Part shown: positions 1 to 8,040 of the stretch, piece after piece | Layout: every line of letters starts with the position of its first letter | Numbering within the stretch: the first letter of the stretch is position 1 | Source: an archaeon | GTDB lineage: Archaea; Thermoproteota; Nitrososphaeria; Nitrososphaerales; UBA183 | DNA length: 64,000 nt | Reading direction: 5' to 3' | NCBI GenBank assembly: GCA_021807225.1 | Contig: JAKAPI010000001.1 | Location: 81,028 to 145,027 of the forward strand | The notes under the pieces: model-generated | What the model was told of the DNA's origin: nothing | Database searches by the model: none | What the model saw: the letters and a program-made list of their open reading frames with translations, nothing else | Translations under genes and position numbers: made by a program

Positions 1-183
1 CTCCGGCTCTGCGGCCGGTTTGACCGAAATTTCCATGTTCTTCATGTCTTTCACCAGAGAGCCCGCTGCCAACGCCCTTATCGCGCCCGAGTCGTCGTAG
101 GTGTGCAAACCAGGGAGGAACTCCTCGGAGACCGCGACTTTGTCTCCTGGAAGCACGCCTCCTTTGCTCTTCAGGTCTGTCAT
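1..183 (-). CDS. csl4: Exosome RNA-binding subunit Csl4, N-terminal part (partial)
   Basis: Only the first 61 codons are in the window; the gene runs off the left edge. The N-terminus shows the archaeal Csl4 pattern PGDKVAVSEEFLPG followed by a TYDDSGAIRA segment. In the family this small beta domain precedes an S1 domain and a zinc ribbon, which would lie outside the window. Csl4 caps the archaeal exosome and recruits RNA. The ATG overlaps the TGA of dph2 by four bases (ATGA), so the two are translationally coupled; a csl4-dph2 neighbourhood is common in archaea. The identification rests on the N-terminal motif and this context. Confidence 0.85.
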   Translation of the reverse strand, partial: MTDLKSKGGVLPGDKVAVSEEFLPGLHTYDDSGAIRALAAGSLVKDMKNMEISVKPAAEPE

Positions 184-1211
184 TTCTTAATCAATCCCAC
201 CGTGAGCTCAATCCATTTCTGACGCTCAAGGAACTCCCCCGGTTCCCTCCCCTCAATAAGTGCCACTAAAGCGTCAGCCTGTGGGATTGAAAGCACCGGC
301 CTATCGAAAGTGAACCCGTCGATGGAAATCCTAGGGCACGCGGTCTGGACGAACGCCTCGATCTCCCGGTGCGGCGCGAGCCGCTCCGGAGTAACGTCCC
401 TCATGGCTAGGCGCACCACCTTTCTTCCATTCATCTCCAACCGCTTTGCAATCCACCTGCTTCTGCCCGACATCTTCTGGCCCTCTTTCAACCCGGTTAT
501 GACGCCAAAGACCCTTGCGTCTCTTGCCTTGTAGACGGAGAGTACGGCTCTCTTCCTCCTTTCCTCTGCAGCCTGCCGCATGTCTGTCACTTCGTTCATG
601 TACGGGTCGAGCATGAACGTAGGTTTTCCGGTAGCCAGCGCAAGGCCGACCGCATGGAATTCGCTCTCGCCGAGGAGGGCGAAGGCGTCGACTTCGTCGC
701 GTATGGGGAACGACGAAGAGAAATCGCACCCGAACACCTGTCCCCCGAGCATGAGATTGTTGCCGCTACCCACCTTCACCTGGAACCCCATAGATTCGAG
801 CTTCTCTTTTACTGGGCCGAGCTGGTGCAGATGCTGGCTGAATGTGGCGAGGCCGACGCGCTTGTATGGCGCCAGGGCCTTGGCCGCCGTATCGGTGACC
901 TCGCCAAAGTCTACATCGTCGACGGCATCAACCAGGTACGTGTAGTCGCCCACCTCTGACACGGCGGCATTGTGACCGATGTGCAGCGCCAGATCTGCCT
1001 GTAGCTTCTCCACGTCATCGTCGACAGTGTCACAAATCCCAAAACAGCTGTCCCCGGACAAGATAGAATCCACCCCGTACTTCGCCTTCACCCGCTCCAT
1101 CAGGTCCTTGGTCTGCCTCAACAACCCTCCAGGCGCGTTCACAAACACCAGCTTCGGCTTCTTCGCCTCGATTATCTGAAACACCCGGGCCTCATCGATT
1201 CTGACCGTCAT
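180..1211 (-). CDS. dph2: Diphthamide biosynthesis enzyme Dph2
   Basis: 343 residues, a normal length for archaeal Dph2. This noncanonical radical-SAM enzyme transfers the 3-amino-3-carboxypropyl group of SAM to the target His of elongation factor 2, the first step of diphthamide synthesis. The three cluster-ligand cysteines of the family are visible: C60 in CFGICD, C162 in VFGCDF and C292 in QTACPR. The gene overlaps csl4 by four bases downstream. A gene for the last pathway enzyme, Dph6, lies at about 10.5 kb. Start ATG at 1211. Confidence 0.95.
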   Translation of the reverse strand: MTVRIDEARVFQIIEAKKPKLVFVNAPGGLLRQTKDLMERVKAKYGVDSILSGDSCFGICDTVDDDVEKLQADLALHIGHNAAVSEVGDYTYLVDAVDDVDFGEVTDTAAKALAPYKRVGLATFSQHLHQLGPVKEKLESMGFQVKVGSGNNLMLGGQVFGCDFSSSFPIRDEVDAFALLGESEFHAVGLALATGKPTFMLDPYMNEVTDMRQAAEERRKRAVLSVYKARDARVFGVITGLKEGQKMSGRSRWIAKRLEMNGRKVVRLAMRDVTPERLAPHREIEAFVQTACPRISIDGFTFDRPVLSIPQADALVALIEGREPGEFLERQKWIELTVGLIKK

Positions 1212-1280
1212 GATGTTCGTCTCAGTACTCCGGTTTTACTTCGTCATTCAGTGGTCCGTTATAAATTGGGAACCTGTCTT

Positions 1281-1802
1281 TCACGCCGAAACCGGGGTCG
1301 GAGTGGCTTCCTCCCTCAGCTTGATAATCTCGGTGTGGGTTTTCATGGGCAGCTTCGTAGCGGCGGCCCACATGGCTTCCTTCCCCTTGTCAAAGTTCTC
1401 GGCCTTCACGCTTAGCTCGAGCACGACGCTTCCAATGCCCACTCTTGCTGCCAGCCCGATGGGCTTCCCGAACGCCTTCCTCATCCCTTCCTGAAGCCTG
1501 TCTGCGCCTGCTGTGGCAATCATCTTGTTCTCTCGCAGGACAAGGTGCGGATAGGTCACTACCTTGAGAAAAAAGTTCTCCTCCCCCACGAGGGCGACCT
1601 TCTTGCTCGCAGCTACCCTTGCTGCTTCCAAGGCGTTGTGTCTGATCTGCAGTTTGCCTTCTGAAATCAGCTTGAACTGGTAGTCGTAGTCAGGCCTGAA
1701 CTTCCCGGTTGTGAAGCGGGCGACCTTGGGGTTGGGAGCCCCTGGCGCGAACTTCTTGTTGTAGAACATCCCCTTCTGCTGTCTGTAGTTGGAACCGTGC
1801 AC
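1281..1802 (-). CDS. rpl10e: 50S ribosomal protein L10e (uL16)
   Basis: 173 residues with typical L10e/uL16 features: a basic N-terminus, an IRHNALEAAR segment, a YPHLVLRENK segment and GKPIGLAARVGIG. The protein binds 23S rRNA near the A-site and peptidyl-transferase centre. The start is GTG at 1800-1802. A TATA-like CTTAATTAG (1839-1847, minus strand) lies about 40 bases upstream, which would leave a leader of about 15 nt. It appears monocistronic here. Confidence 0.95.
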   Translation of the reverse strand: MHGSNYRQQKGMFYNKKFAPGAPNPKVARFTTGKFRPDYDYQFKLISEGKLQIRHNALEAARVAASKKVALVGEENFFLKVVTYPHLVLRENKMIATAGADRLQEGMRKAFGKPIGLAARVGIGSVVLELSVKAENFDKGKEAMWAAATKLPMKTHTEIIKLREEATPTPVSA

Positions 1803-1838
1803 GGTTGGCTGGCCTCAAACCCGCGCCTCGCCAACCCC

Positions 1839-1847
1839 TAATTAAGC
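1839..1847 (-). promoter_or_regulatory. TATA-like box upstream of L10e
   Basis: An A+T-rich CTTAATTAG stands out in GC-rich sequence about 26 nt before a predicted transcription start near 1817. It is positional inference only. Confidence 0.4.
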
Positions 1848-2072
1848 TTCAATCTTCCAGGCTCAAGAACCTGAAGTTTTTGCTGGGATCAGGGCTCCCC
1901 ATCACGAGGCACGCGCCACGGCCGTGCTTTCCACTTGCTTCTCCATTTCGGTGAAGCCGCCCTCTTCGGCAGAACTCCCAAGTGACAGAGTCCTCTCGTT
2001 ACAGTCAACGCTGCGAGCCGCGCCCGAAGCGTCCTGGGAACCCTTTTCCAATGACGCCCCTGCGGTGCCAAC

Positions 2073-2777
2073 ATGAAGGCCTTCGTAGGGGTTTCGGGGT
2101 TCGGCTACCCGTCTTGGAGAGGGAAATTCTATCCCGATGGGATGAAGAGCGGAGATTTCCTTTCTCACTACTCCGGAGTGCTGGAGAGCGTCGAAATCAA
2201 CAGCAGTTTCTATGCGGAGCCAGGCCAGACTATGGTGAAGGAGTGGGCTACCAAGACCAGCGAGACATTCCGATTCTCATTCAAGGCTCCACGGGCCATC
2301 ACGCACATAATGAAACTGGGAGAAGGGTCTCAGGAGGCGGCTAACAAACTCTCCTCAACCCTTGACCTGCTCGGTCCAAGACGGGGACCCGTTCTTTTCC
2401 AGCTCCCCCCGTTCACCAAATTCAGCCGCGACCTGCTAGACGGATTCCTTTCCAAGACGTCGGGGGTAGAGCCGAAGGTGTTCGAGTTCAGGAACAGATC
2501 GTGGCTCACAGACGCTACTTACGACCTGCTGGAGGAGCACGGTGCGGGGTTCTGCATAGCGGAAACTGAGGCGACCGAACCGACCTTCAGGGTGACCGGG
2601 GGCATCGCATACTTCAGGCTCAGAAAGGGCTCTTACGATGCGAAGTCCATCGAGAAGTGGAGTGACAGGATCAAGGAAGCCGCTGATAGCGCCGAAGAAT
2701 GCTACGCTTACCTGAGGCACGACGAGACCGGGGAGAACGCCATCCTCGCTCAGTTACTTGCGAAGAAGCTGGGTTAG
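2073..2777 (+). CDS. DUF72 (YecE-like) protein
   Basis: 234 residues matching the DUF72 TIM-barrel family. Visible hallmarks are GVSGFGYPSWRGKFYP at the N-terminus, EINSSFYAEP, FSFKAPRAITH, the FQLPP motif and FEFRNRSW. The family's biochemical function is not established. The gene is convergent with the MFS gene that follows, with three bases between stop codons. The ATG at 2073 is the natural start because the protein begins immediately before the conserved FVGVSGF strand. Confidence 0.9.
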   Translation: MKAFVGVSGFGYPSWRGKFYPDGMKSGDFLSHYSGVLESVEINSSFYAEPGQTMVKEWATKTSETFRFSFKAPRAITHIMKLGEGSQEAANKLSSTLDLLGPRRGPVLFQLPPFTKFSRDLLDGFLSKTSGVEPKVFEFRNRSWLTDATYDLLEEHGAGFCIAETEATEPTFRVTGGIAYFRLRKGSYDAKSIEKWSDRIKEAADSAEECYAYLRHDETGENAILAQLLAKKLG

Positions 2778-2780
2778 CCT

Positions 2781-4028
2781 CTATACGGTGTTGGCTTCTT
2801 TCGGGATTCGTCTGCCCAGCCTGGCGAACAGAACGAACGCAGGCGCCGCCGGGATCATCATCAGCGCCCAGGCTACAAGCGTGTTGCTGCTGGCAGAAAG
2901 GGCAGCTCCTCCTAGCGCAGGGGCAAACACGTAACCCGCGCCAGAGAAAAGACCGAAGGCCCCATTGTAGGAACCTATCTCCGTGGGAGGCGCAAGGTTG
3001 GAAGGCATCGTCATCGACGGTATTGCCGCGAAGTTCTCTCCGACGGTCAGGACGACGATGGCGACCATGATCCCTGCTATGAGCCCCAACCCTGACCAGC
3101 CCAACCCCAGGGCCCCTAGTGATAGGTAAGCAGCCACATAGAGGATGATCGAGACGCCGGCTGACCAGGTGTGAAGGCGCCCAGTTGCCCAGCGGGTGAC
3201 TTGGTTCTGGCCTATGACGACTATCAACCCGTTGAGCGACAGAGCGATTCCTACGATGTTGTTAGGTAGCTTGAGGACGGGCCCGATGTAGAGCGGGAGG
3301 GTGTTTGCCCACTGGGCCTCGGCGAGGTTCGCCAAGAAGAACGCGAGGCACAAACTCAGGAACACCTTGTCGTTCATGAGTATCCCGAGGCTATCCCGGA
3401 CTGAGGTCGGCCCCGAAGTCTGCTTCGCTCCTTCGGGCGACGCCCCCTTCTTCCTTGCGACATCATATGGTGACGGATGCAGAACCGACGCGAGCAGCAG
3501 CGCGGACGCGAGCATGATCGCAGATGCGACGAACCCAGCTGTCGAGTACCCCAGGGCGAGGGTAAGGTATCCGCCCACTGTCACGCCGGCAACATACCCG
3601 CCGTTGAACCCTATTCTCTGCCAACTGAACGCCCGACTTCTATCCGCCAGTGTAGTGAGGTCAGCAGTGTAAGCAGAAAGAGCAGGTCCCGCGAGGGCGC
3701 CCCCCGCGAGGTTTGCGACTGCGGCCGCGATTATGATCCCCGAGACCAGTCCGGTTGACATCGATAGGGCGACCATTCCGATGCACGCGGCCTCCACGGC
3801 GAGCATGACCAGAAACAGCCTTCTTCTCCCAACCCTGTCGGTCACGAGGCCGCCGAAGGGCGACACGAAGAGGGGGACTATCCCGATGACGATCAGGAGC
3901 AGGCCGATGTCAAGATATCCGAGGCCGAGCACCTCTCTAAGGTAAATGCTGATGAAGGGCGTGAGCATAGCTACGCCCAGGGCCCTGACTCCTGCTCCTA
4001 TGCCCAGGAACCTGATGTTTCTGTCCAA
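2781..4028 (-). CDS. Major facilitator superfamily transporter
   Basis: 415 residues, strongly hydrophobic with about 12 predicted membrane helices. MFS motif A is visible as GGLVTDRVGRRR after the second helix. The substrate cannot be told from sequence; the shape fits the drug/metabolite exporter-like branch. The start is TTG at 4026-4028. A TATA-like element at 4051-4060 on this strand lies about 26 nt upstream, consistent with a leaderless mRNA. The gene is divergent from the RNA methyltransferase starting at 4119. Confidence 0.88.
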   Translation of the reverse strand: MDRNIRFLGIGAGVRALGVAMLTPFISIYLREVLGLGYLDIGLLLIVIGIVPLFVSPFGGLVTDRVGRRRLFLVMLAVEAACIGMVALSMSTGLVSGIIIAAAVANLAGGALAGPALSAYTADLTTLADRSRAFSWQRIGFNGGYVAGVTVGGYLTLALGYSTAGFVASAIMLASALLLASVLHPSPYDVARKKGASPEGAKQTSGPTSVRDSLGILMNDKVFLSLCLAFFLANLAEAQWANTLPLYIGPVLKLPNNIVGIALSLNGLIVVIGQNQVTRWATGRLHTWSAGVSIILYVAAYLSLGALGLGWSGLGLIAGIMVAIVVLTVGENFAAIPSMTMPSNLAPPTEIGSYNGAFGLFSGAGYVFAPALGGAALSASSNTLVAWALMMIPAAPAFVLFARLGRRIPKEANTV

Positions 4029-4050
4029 GCTTTTGAGGTCGCAGTCATCC

Positions 4051-4060
4051 GATTAAAAGG
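4051..4060 (-). promoter_or_regulatory. TATA-like box for the MFS gene (leaderless)
   Basis: CCTTTTAATC on the minus strand, centred about 26-27 nt before the TTG start at 4028. The spacing is that expected when transcription starts at the first codon. Confidence 0.45.
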
Positions 4061-4086
4061 GGCATTGACCGTCCGAGTCCATCCAC

Positions 4087-4096
4087 GCTTAATATC
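4087..4096 (+). promoter_or_regulatory. TATA-like box for the Trm11-like gene (leaderless)
   Basis: GCTTAATATC centred about 26 nt upstream of the ATG at 4119. It supports that ATG over the upstream TTG at 4065, which would lie upstream of the box. Confidence 0.5.
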
Positions 4097-4118
4097 GTGG
4101 ATGAAATCGCCAGGCCGG

Positions 4119-5297
4119 ATGCCTTTCACACTTCCGCCTTCCCTGCTGGAATCAGACGACATTGCGCTCATACTTGCTTTTGGGAAGCTCTCGGTCCTCG
4201 AAGCCTGCTCTGTCCTGGGTGGCGCCGTCCAGCGGGCAGAGGCGCCAACCGAAAGGGTCTCGGCGCTACACGTCGGACGCTATAGCCCAGACCTCCTCTC
4301 TGAGCTTTCGGGATCGCACAAGTGCGCCCCTATAGTCGAACAACTGGAATCGGCATCGTCAGACCAGTCGGTCCTGGCAGACCTGTTGGAGGACTATCTC
4401 GACGTGAAATCAAATGTCGCGATGAGCGGATACGGAATCCCTGAAGACGAATACGAAGAGCTAGTGCGGGAGATGCTTGACGGCCTCAGGGCGCGCGGTC
4501 TCAGGAAGGTGAGGCTGCTGAGGCCGGACGGCGGCGAGCTACTCTCCGAACAGGTCCTGACAAGAAAGGCGCTCGACGTGGTTGCCTTTCCATTCCACGG
4601 GGGTTTTGCCTTGGGTCCGACCGCATGGGTCCCCGATTCTGCTTCCCTGAGACAGAGGGGGACGCGCCGACCAGTGCCGTACCCCGACATCGCTATGTCC
4701 CCTCGTCTGGCCCGGACCCTTGTCAACCTTGCAGGTCTGTTGCCAGGCCAGACACTCCTGGACCCCTTCTGTGGGGCGGGGACGATCCTCGTCGAGGCTT
4801 GTTCGAAGACGCTCCGGTGCCTCGGTGTGGATTCCCGAGCCAGCCGAGTTCAGAATGCGCGAGAGAACCTCCGGTGGTCTGGCGGAGGGGCAGAAGCAGG
4901 CTATGACATACGGAAGGGAGATGCGAGGGAGCTCCCGAGGATGCTGAGGGGCACGAAGGTCGACGGGATTGTCACTGAGCCTCTCCTGCTGCCGCGACTA
5001 GACGCCAGGCCGAAGACCGCCACAGCGAGAGCGATGATCGAGGAGTCAGCCCGTATCTATAACGACGCACTCGCTTCGATGGCCGAATGCATCCGGCCCG
5101 ACGGCCGGATTGTCATGGTCGTCCCCGTCGTACAGACCATGGATGGCGACGAGGTTACCTTGACTCTCGAAGGGAGGAGCCTTGGCTTGAGGCTCTATCA
5201 GCCAGGACCAGTCGGATTCGAATATCCGGTCAGGCTGTCCTTTGAAAGCACTAGATGGGTCAGGAGAGCCGTCTACGTGTTCGAGCCGCGGTCCTGA
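4119..5297 (+). CDS. Trm11/TrmG10-type RNA (guanine-N2) methyltransferase-like protein
   Basis: 392 residues from the ATG at 4119, chosen over the TTG at 4065 because of the TATA spacing. The C-terminal half is a Rossmann methyltransferase: motif I is LLDPFCGAGTILVEA, and LRCLGVDSR follows. The layout, an N-terminal region then the catalytic domain, matches archaeal tRNA guanosine-10 N2-methyltransferases (COG1041). Motif IV, normally (N/D)PPY, reads TEPLLLPR. The usual catalytic-loop Asp/Asn and aromatic residue are therefore absent, and substrate and even activity are uncertain. Its 3' end overlaps the convergent TrmJ-like gene by 25 bases. Confidence 0.75.
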   Translation: MPFTLPPSLLESDDIALILAFGKLSVLEACSVLGGAVQRAEAPTERVSALHVGRYSPDLLSELSGSHKCAPIVEQLESASSDQSVLADLLEDYLDVKSNVAMSGYGIPEDEYEELVREMLDGLRARGLRKVRLLRPDGGELLSEQVLTRKALDVVAFPFHGGFALGPTAWVPDSASLRQRGTRRPVPYPDIAMSPRLARTLVNLAGLLPGQTLLDPFCGAGTILVEACSKTLRCLGVDSRASRVQNARENLRWSGGGAEAGYDIRKGDARELPRMLRGTKVDGIVTEPLLLPRLDARPKTATARAMIEESARIYNDALASMAECIRPDGRIVMVVPVVQTMDGDEVTLTLEGRSLGLRLYQPGPVGFEYPVRLSFESTRWVRRAVYVFEPRS

Positions 5298-5989
5298 TCC
5301 GAACCAAGAGTCGCCACCGCTTTCCGGAAAACCCCTGACATCAGGTTAAGCTGGGCGTCGGTCAAGTTCGAGGTCGCCGCCATCCTCTTGGCGCCTTCCA
5401 GGAGGTTTCTGGTCTTGTGCCTGGGCATCCTCGAGGCCTCTGACAGTTCAAAGAGACTCTGAGCGAAGACCTCTCTCGCCTTGCGTCCCTGACGTTTCTT
5501 GTTGCGAGTGACCCCCCTAGAGGCAAGATAGAGAATGATCGCGGCCGCGTGGCCTATATTCAGCGACCGATATTCTTGGCCGGTGTCTATGGTCACCGTA
5601 ACGTCACACGCGTCGATTTCCTCGTTGGTGAGCCCGGTGCTGTCCCTGCCGAACACGAGCGACGGCGCCGCTGATGAAGATAGGATTTCATGAAGCCTTT
5701 CGAGGCTCGCCATCCTGCGGGATATGTTGGATTTCTTCGTCGCCCTTACCGCGGTCGTGGCGACCAGCAGGTCGTTCTCTTTTCTGACCTGGTCAAACGT
5801 GGTGACTACCGCCTTGTCAAGGACTTCCGCGGCGTGAGACGCATACACGGCGGCCACCGAAAGGTCGGCCTTCGGTTCGACCAGGTACAGCTTCTCCACT
5901 CCAAAGTTCTGGATCAACCTTGCTACATGGCCGACGTTGACGGGGCCTTTGGGCTCAACCAGGGTTACCGACAAGCCACGAGGGAGCAC
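5273..5989 (-). CDS. trmJ: TrmJ/SpoU-family RNA 2'-O-methyltransferase
   Basis: 238 residues of SPOUT fold. Visible family motifs are LVEPKGPVNVGHVARLIQNF at the N-terminus (motif 1 with the conserved Asn and Arg), LVFGRDSTGLTNEEI (motif 2) and EYRSLNIGHAAAI (motif 3). This agrees with TrmJ, which methylates the ribose of nucleotide 32 in tRNA. A basic C-terminal extension of about 75 residues follows. It lies downstream of ksgA with a 37-base gap, probably in one transcription unit from DUF655. The exact tRNA target is inference. Confidence 0.85.
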   Translation of the reverse strand: MLPRGLSVTLVEPKGPVNVGHVARLIQNFGVEKLYLVEPKADLSVAAVYASHAAEVLDKAVVTTFDQVRKENDLLVATTAVRATKKSNISRRMASLERLHEILSSSAAPSLVFGRDSTGLTNEEIDACDVTVTIDTGQEYRSLNIGHAAAIILYLASRGVTRNKKRQGRKAREVFAQSLFELSEASRMPRHKTRNLLEGAKRMAATSNLTDAQLNLMSGVFRKAVATLGSDQDRGSNT

Positions 5990-6026
5990 GGCCCGGCACA
6001 GCGCCAGGCGGATAAATCTGTCACTG

Positions 6027-6731
6027 TCACACGCGTTCGCAGATCAGGTGCACTTCGTCTGGAGTCAGCGAAGCGACCCTCTTCTTTCCGTGGTCCTCCT
6101 CGTTCCTGAATCCCAGCTCTGCGAGAGCCGAGTCAACCTGCCTTCTCCTCAGGGAGAACAGGTGGATCACCCTGGCCACCTCGTCTACAGAGATTCGGCG
6201 TTTCGGACTGAACCTGACGATAACCGAATCCACCTTCGGAGGCGGGTCGAACGACGCCCTCCTGACTTCGCCTATCGCTTCGGTTTCGAGAGCTATCTGC
6301 GCGACGGCGGAGATCCCTCTGTAGTTTCGCGCTCCTGGTGCCGCCGAAATCTTCTGCACGAAATCCTTCTGCAGGACGGCCACCGCGTCGGAGAACTGGC
6401 GGGTGCTCAGCCAGCGCACGAACGTCGCGGACTCGGAATACGGGAGGCTCGCGACAAGCACGTCGAAGGTGGGATTCTGGCCGAAGGCATCCGCGAGCAC
6501 GATTCTCGCCTTCGTCCCTTTGACGGCTTCTATGGTCGCTTCGTAGTTGGCCTCGTCGATTTCATATCCGAGAAACGACGCGCCCAACACCGCGAGCTCC
6601 TTCGTCAGGGCCCCCCTGCCGGTGCCTATCTCCAACACCCTGTCGGAGGGTTTGATGTCTGCGCAGCCTACAATTCTTCTAACTGCCGACTCGTCGACCA
6701 GGTAGTGCTGCCCGAGCCTATGGCGTTTCAA
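6027..6731 (-). CDS. ksgA: 16S rRNA dimethyladenosine transferase KsgA/Dim1
   Basis: 234 residues. The N-terminus has GQHYLVDE, motif I is EIGTGRG (residues 34-40), and motif IV is SLPYSE (95-100). The enzyme dimethylates two adjacent adenines in the 3' hairpin of 16S rRNA. The usual NLPY is SLPY here, and the protein is somewhat shorter than typical archaeal Dim1, so the C-terminal domain is compact. It follows DUF655 without a gap (stop and start adjoin at 6731/6732), the standard archaeal L21e-Rpo4-DUF655-KsgA order. Confidence 0.9.
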   Translation of the reverse strand: MKRHRLGQHYLVDESAVRRIVGCADIKPSDRVLEIGTGRGALTKELAVLGASFLGYEIDEANYEATIEAVKGTKARIVLADAFGQNPTFDVLVASLPYSESATFVRWLSTRQFSDAVAVLQKDFVQKISAAPGARNYRGISAVAQIALETEAIGEVRRASFDPPPKVDSVIVRFSPKRRISVDEVARVIHLFSLRRRQVDSALAELGFRNEEDHGKKRVASLTPDEVHLICERV

Positions 6732-7289
6732 CTACTTCTTTACGAAGATGCTGACCCTTGAATCGCCGGCCAGCTCCTCGACGATCCTCTTCGCGATCAT
6801 CTTCGAAGGTTCCCTGAGCCCCACTCTCTTCTGTATGTCGTCGAAGCTCACGAATGCCTGCCTCTCTCTCGTTGCGACTATCTCGTTCATGAAAGTCTTC
6901 CCGATCCCCGGGATCAACTCGAGCCCATGTAGCCTCGGCGTGAGGGGCTGAAGGTCGTTGAAGGCAGCGACGTATCTTTTCTCGTTCTCCTTTACGAGGG
7001 CCTCGACCACGGACGGGAGAGACGCTTTGGCTTCTGGGGATATCTCCTCGTAGGTAAGCTTCCCGAGCACGCTAACTATCTTCACTCGACCCTCCTTCCC
7101 TATCTTCACCCTTTCACCCACTTCGAAATCCAGGCTCTCCATGGCGAGCAGCTCGAGCAGGGTCAGCCGGTCTTCCCCGATGGCCTGTACCATCGGACCT
7201 TCTCTCCCCTTGATGACCGCTGACTTCCCTCTAGGCATGAAGTCCAGTACGTAGGCATATTCTTCGTATTTCTTGTCGGCTGGCATCAT
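6732..7289 (-). CDS. DUF655 family protein
   Basis: 185 residues. Its N-terminal beta-rich part begins EEYAYVLDFMPRG and its C-terminal helix-hairpin-helix-like region contains LELIPGIGKTFMNEI. DUF655 proteins are nearly universal in archaea beside Rpo4 and KsgA. The HhH motif suggests nucleic-acid binding, but no function is established. Two adjacent ATGs are possible starts; the first is given. A TATA-like TTAAATAACTA near 7406-7416 would give this operon a leader of about 100 nt. Confidence 0.85.
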   Translation of the reverse strand: MMPADKKYEEYAYVLDFMPRGKSAVIKGREGPMVQAIGEDRLTLLELLAMESLDFEVGERVKIGKEGRVKIVSVLGKLTYEEISPEAKASLPSVVEALVKENEKRYVAAFNDLQPLTPRLHGLELIPGIGKTFMNEIVATRERQAFVSFDDIQKRVGLREPSKMIAKRIVEELAGDSRVSIFVKK

Positions 7290-7405
7290 TTTCCAGGACT
7301 TTTTCCTCTTGGGGGTTGCCTAGTTTGAAGGAGACCTCGCGGCACGGAAGAGAATCACGAAAACCACCTGCAATCCCCTTGGCTCCGTGTCACCAAAAGG
7401 CTTCC

Positions 7406-7416
7406 TAGTTATTTAA
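7406..7416 (-). promoter_or_regulatory. TATA-like box between rpo4 and DUF655
   Basis: TTAAATAACTA on the minus strand in the 140-bp gap between rpo4 and the DUF655 gene. It predicts a transcription start near 7389 and a roughly 100-nt leader (7290-7389). No structured RNA was recognised in that leader. Confidence 0.35.
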
Positions 7417-7429
7417 CGCTTGGTCGGGA

Positions 7430-7753
7430 CTACTTTGAATGAAGTATCTTCAATATCTTTTCGAGGGTCTCGGTTGAAAGCAGTTTCCGCCACCCTGAAG
7501 TGAACGTCCTGAGCTCCTCGATCGACTTCGGCGCTATGTTGACCAGCTCTACCGCCTCTTCCTCGCTCAGCCCCGCTTCGGTCTCCAGCTCCTTTTTCAG
7601 CTTCTTCGCTTTGTCCGCCTCTGACTTCGCAAACTTCGTCGCGTAGTCTAGGGTGCGCTTCTGTATCTGGTCTGCCTTCTCCACGTCGATTTTCTGAAGT
7701 ATCTGGTTCGCCTCTGCGATTGTGAGGATCTTCTTCTCAGATTTCTCCGACAT
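7430..7753 (-). CDS. rpo4: DNA-directed RNA polymerase subunit F (Rpo4/Rpb4)
   Basis: 107 residues, charged and helical, matching archaeal Rpo4 in length. The C-terminal HRDC-like segment is EEAVELVNIAPKSIEELRTF. With Rpo7 it forms the polymerase stalk, which binds exiting RNA and aids open-complex formation. Its ATG abuts the L21e stop (shared base 7753), indicating cotranscription with L21e. Confidence 0.9.
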   Translation of the reverse strand: MSEKSEKKILTIAEANQILQKIDVEKADQIQKRTLDYATKFAKSEADKAKKLKKELETEAGLSEEEAVELVNIAPKSIEELRTFTSGWRKLLSTETLEKILKILHSK

Positions 7754-8040
7754 CAGCTCGCCTCCATGCGGACGACGTGCTCCTTCCTCGCGATCAGCGT
7801 CTTGACCTTGTCGCCGACAGGGACGTCTACCGTCACCGCCCTCCTCCCGACTTCTGTCACCGTCCCGACAAGACCATTGAAACGCCTGTGTGGCATCCCC
7901 TTGACCTGCGCGGGGTCTATCTTGATGACGACCTTGTCGTTCGGAGAATATTCTACGAGCATGCTGCTCAGACCCTTCTTGGCCGGCGACGACCTCAGAA
8001 GGGACCTAGTTCTTCTCCTCGTCCCGTGCGATTTCGGCAA
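7753..8040 (-). CDS. rpl21e: 50S ribosomal protein L21e
   Basis: 95 residues. The basic N-terminus MPKSHGTRRRTRSLL is diagnostic of L21e, and the SH3-like core has MPHRRFNGLVGTVTEVGRRAV. It overlaps the 3' end of pus10 by 35 bases, unusually long for this compact cluster. Rpo4 follows directly. Confidence 0.95.
   Translation of the reverse strand: MPKSHGTRRRTRSLLRSSPAKKGLSSMLVEYSPNDKVVIKIDPAQVKGMPHRRFNGLVGTVTEVGRRAVTVDVPVGDKVKTLIARKEHVVRMEAS

Noticed and set aside
1803..1836. Inverted repeat GGTTGGC / GCCAACC upstream of L10e, considered as a ribosomal-protein leader
   Set aside because: The arm nearest the gene adjoins the start codon and the other arm sits near or upstream of the predicted transcription start, so the RNA would hold at most part of the hairpin.
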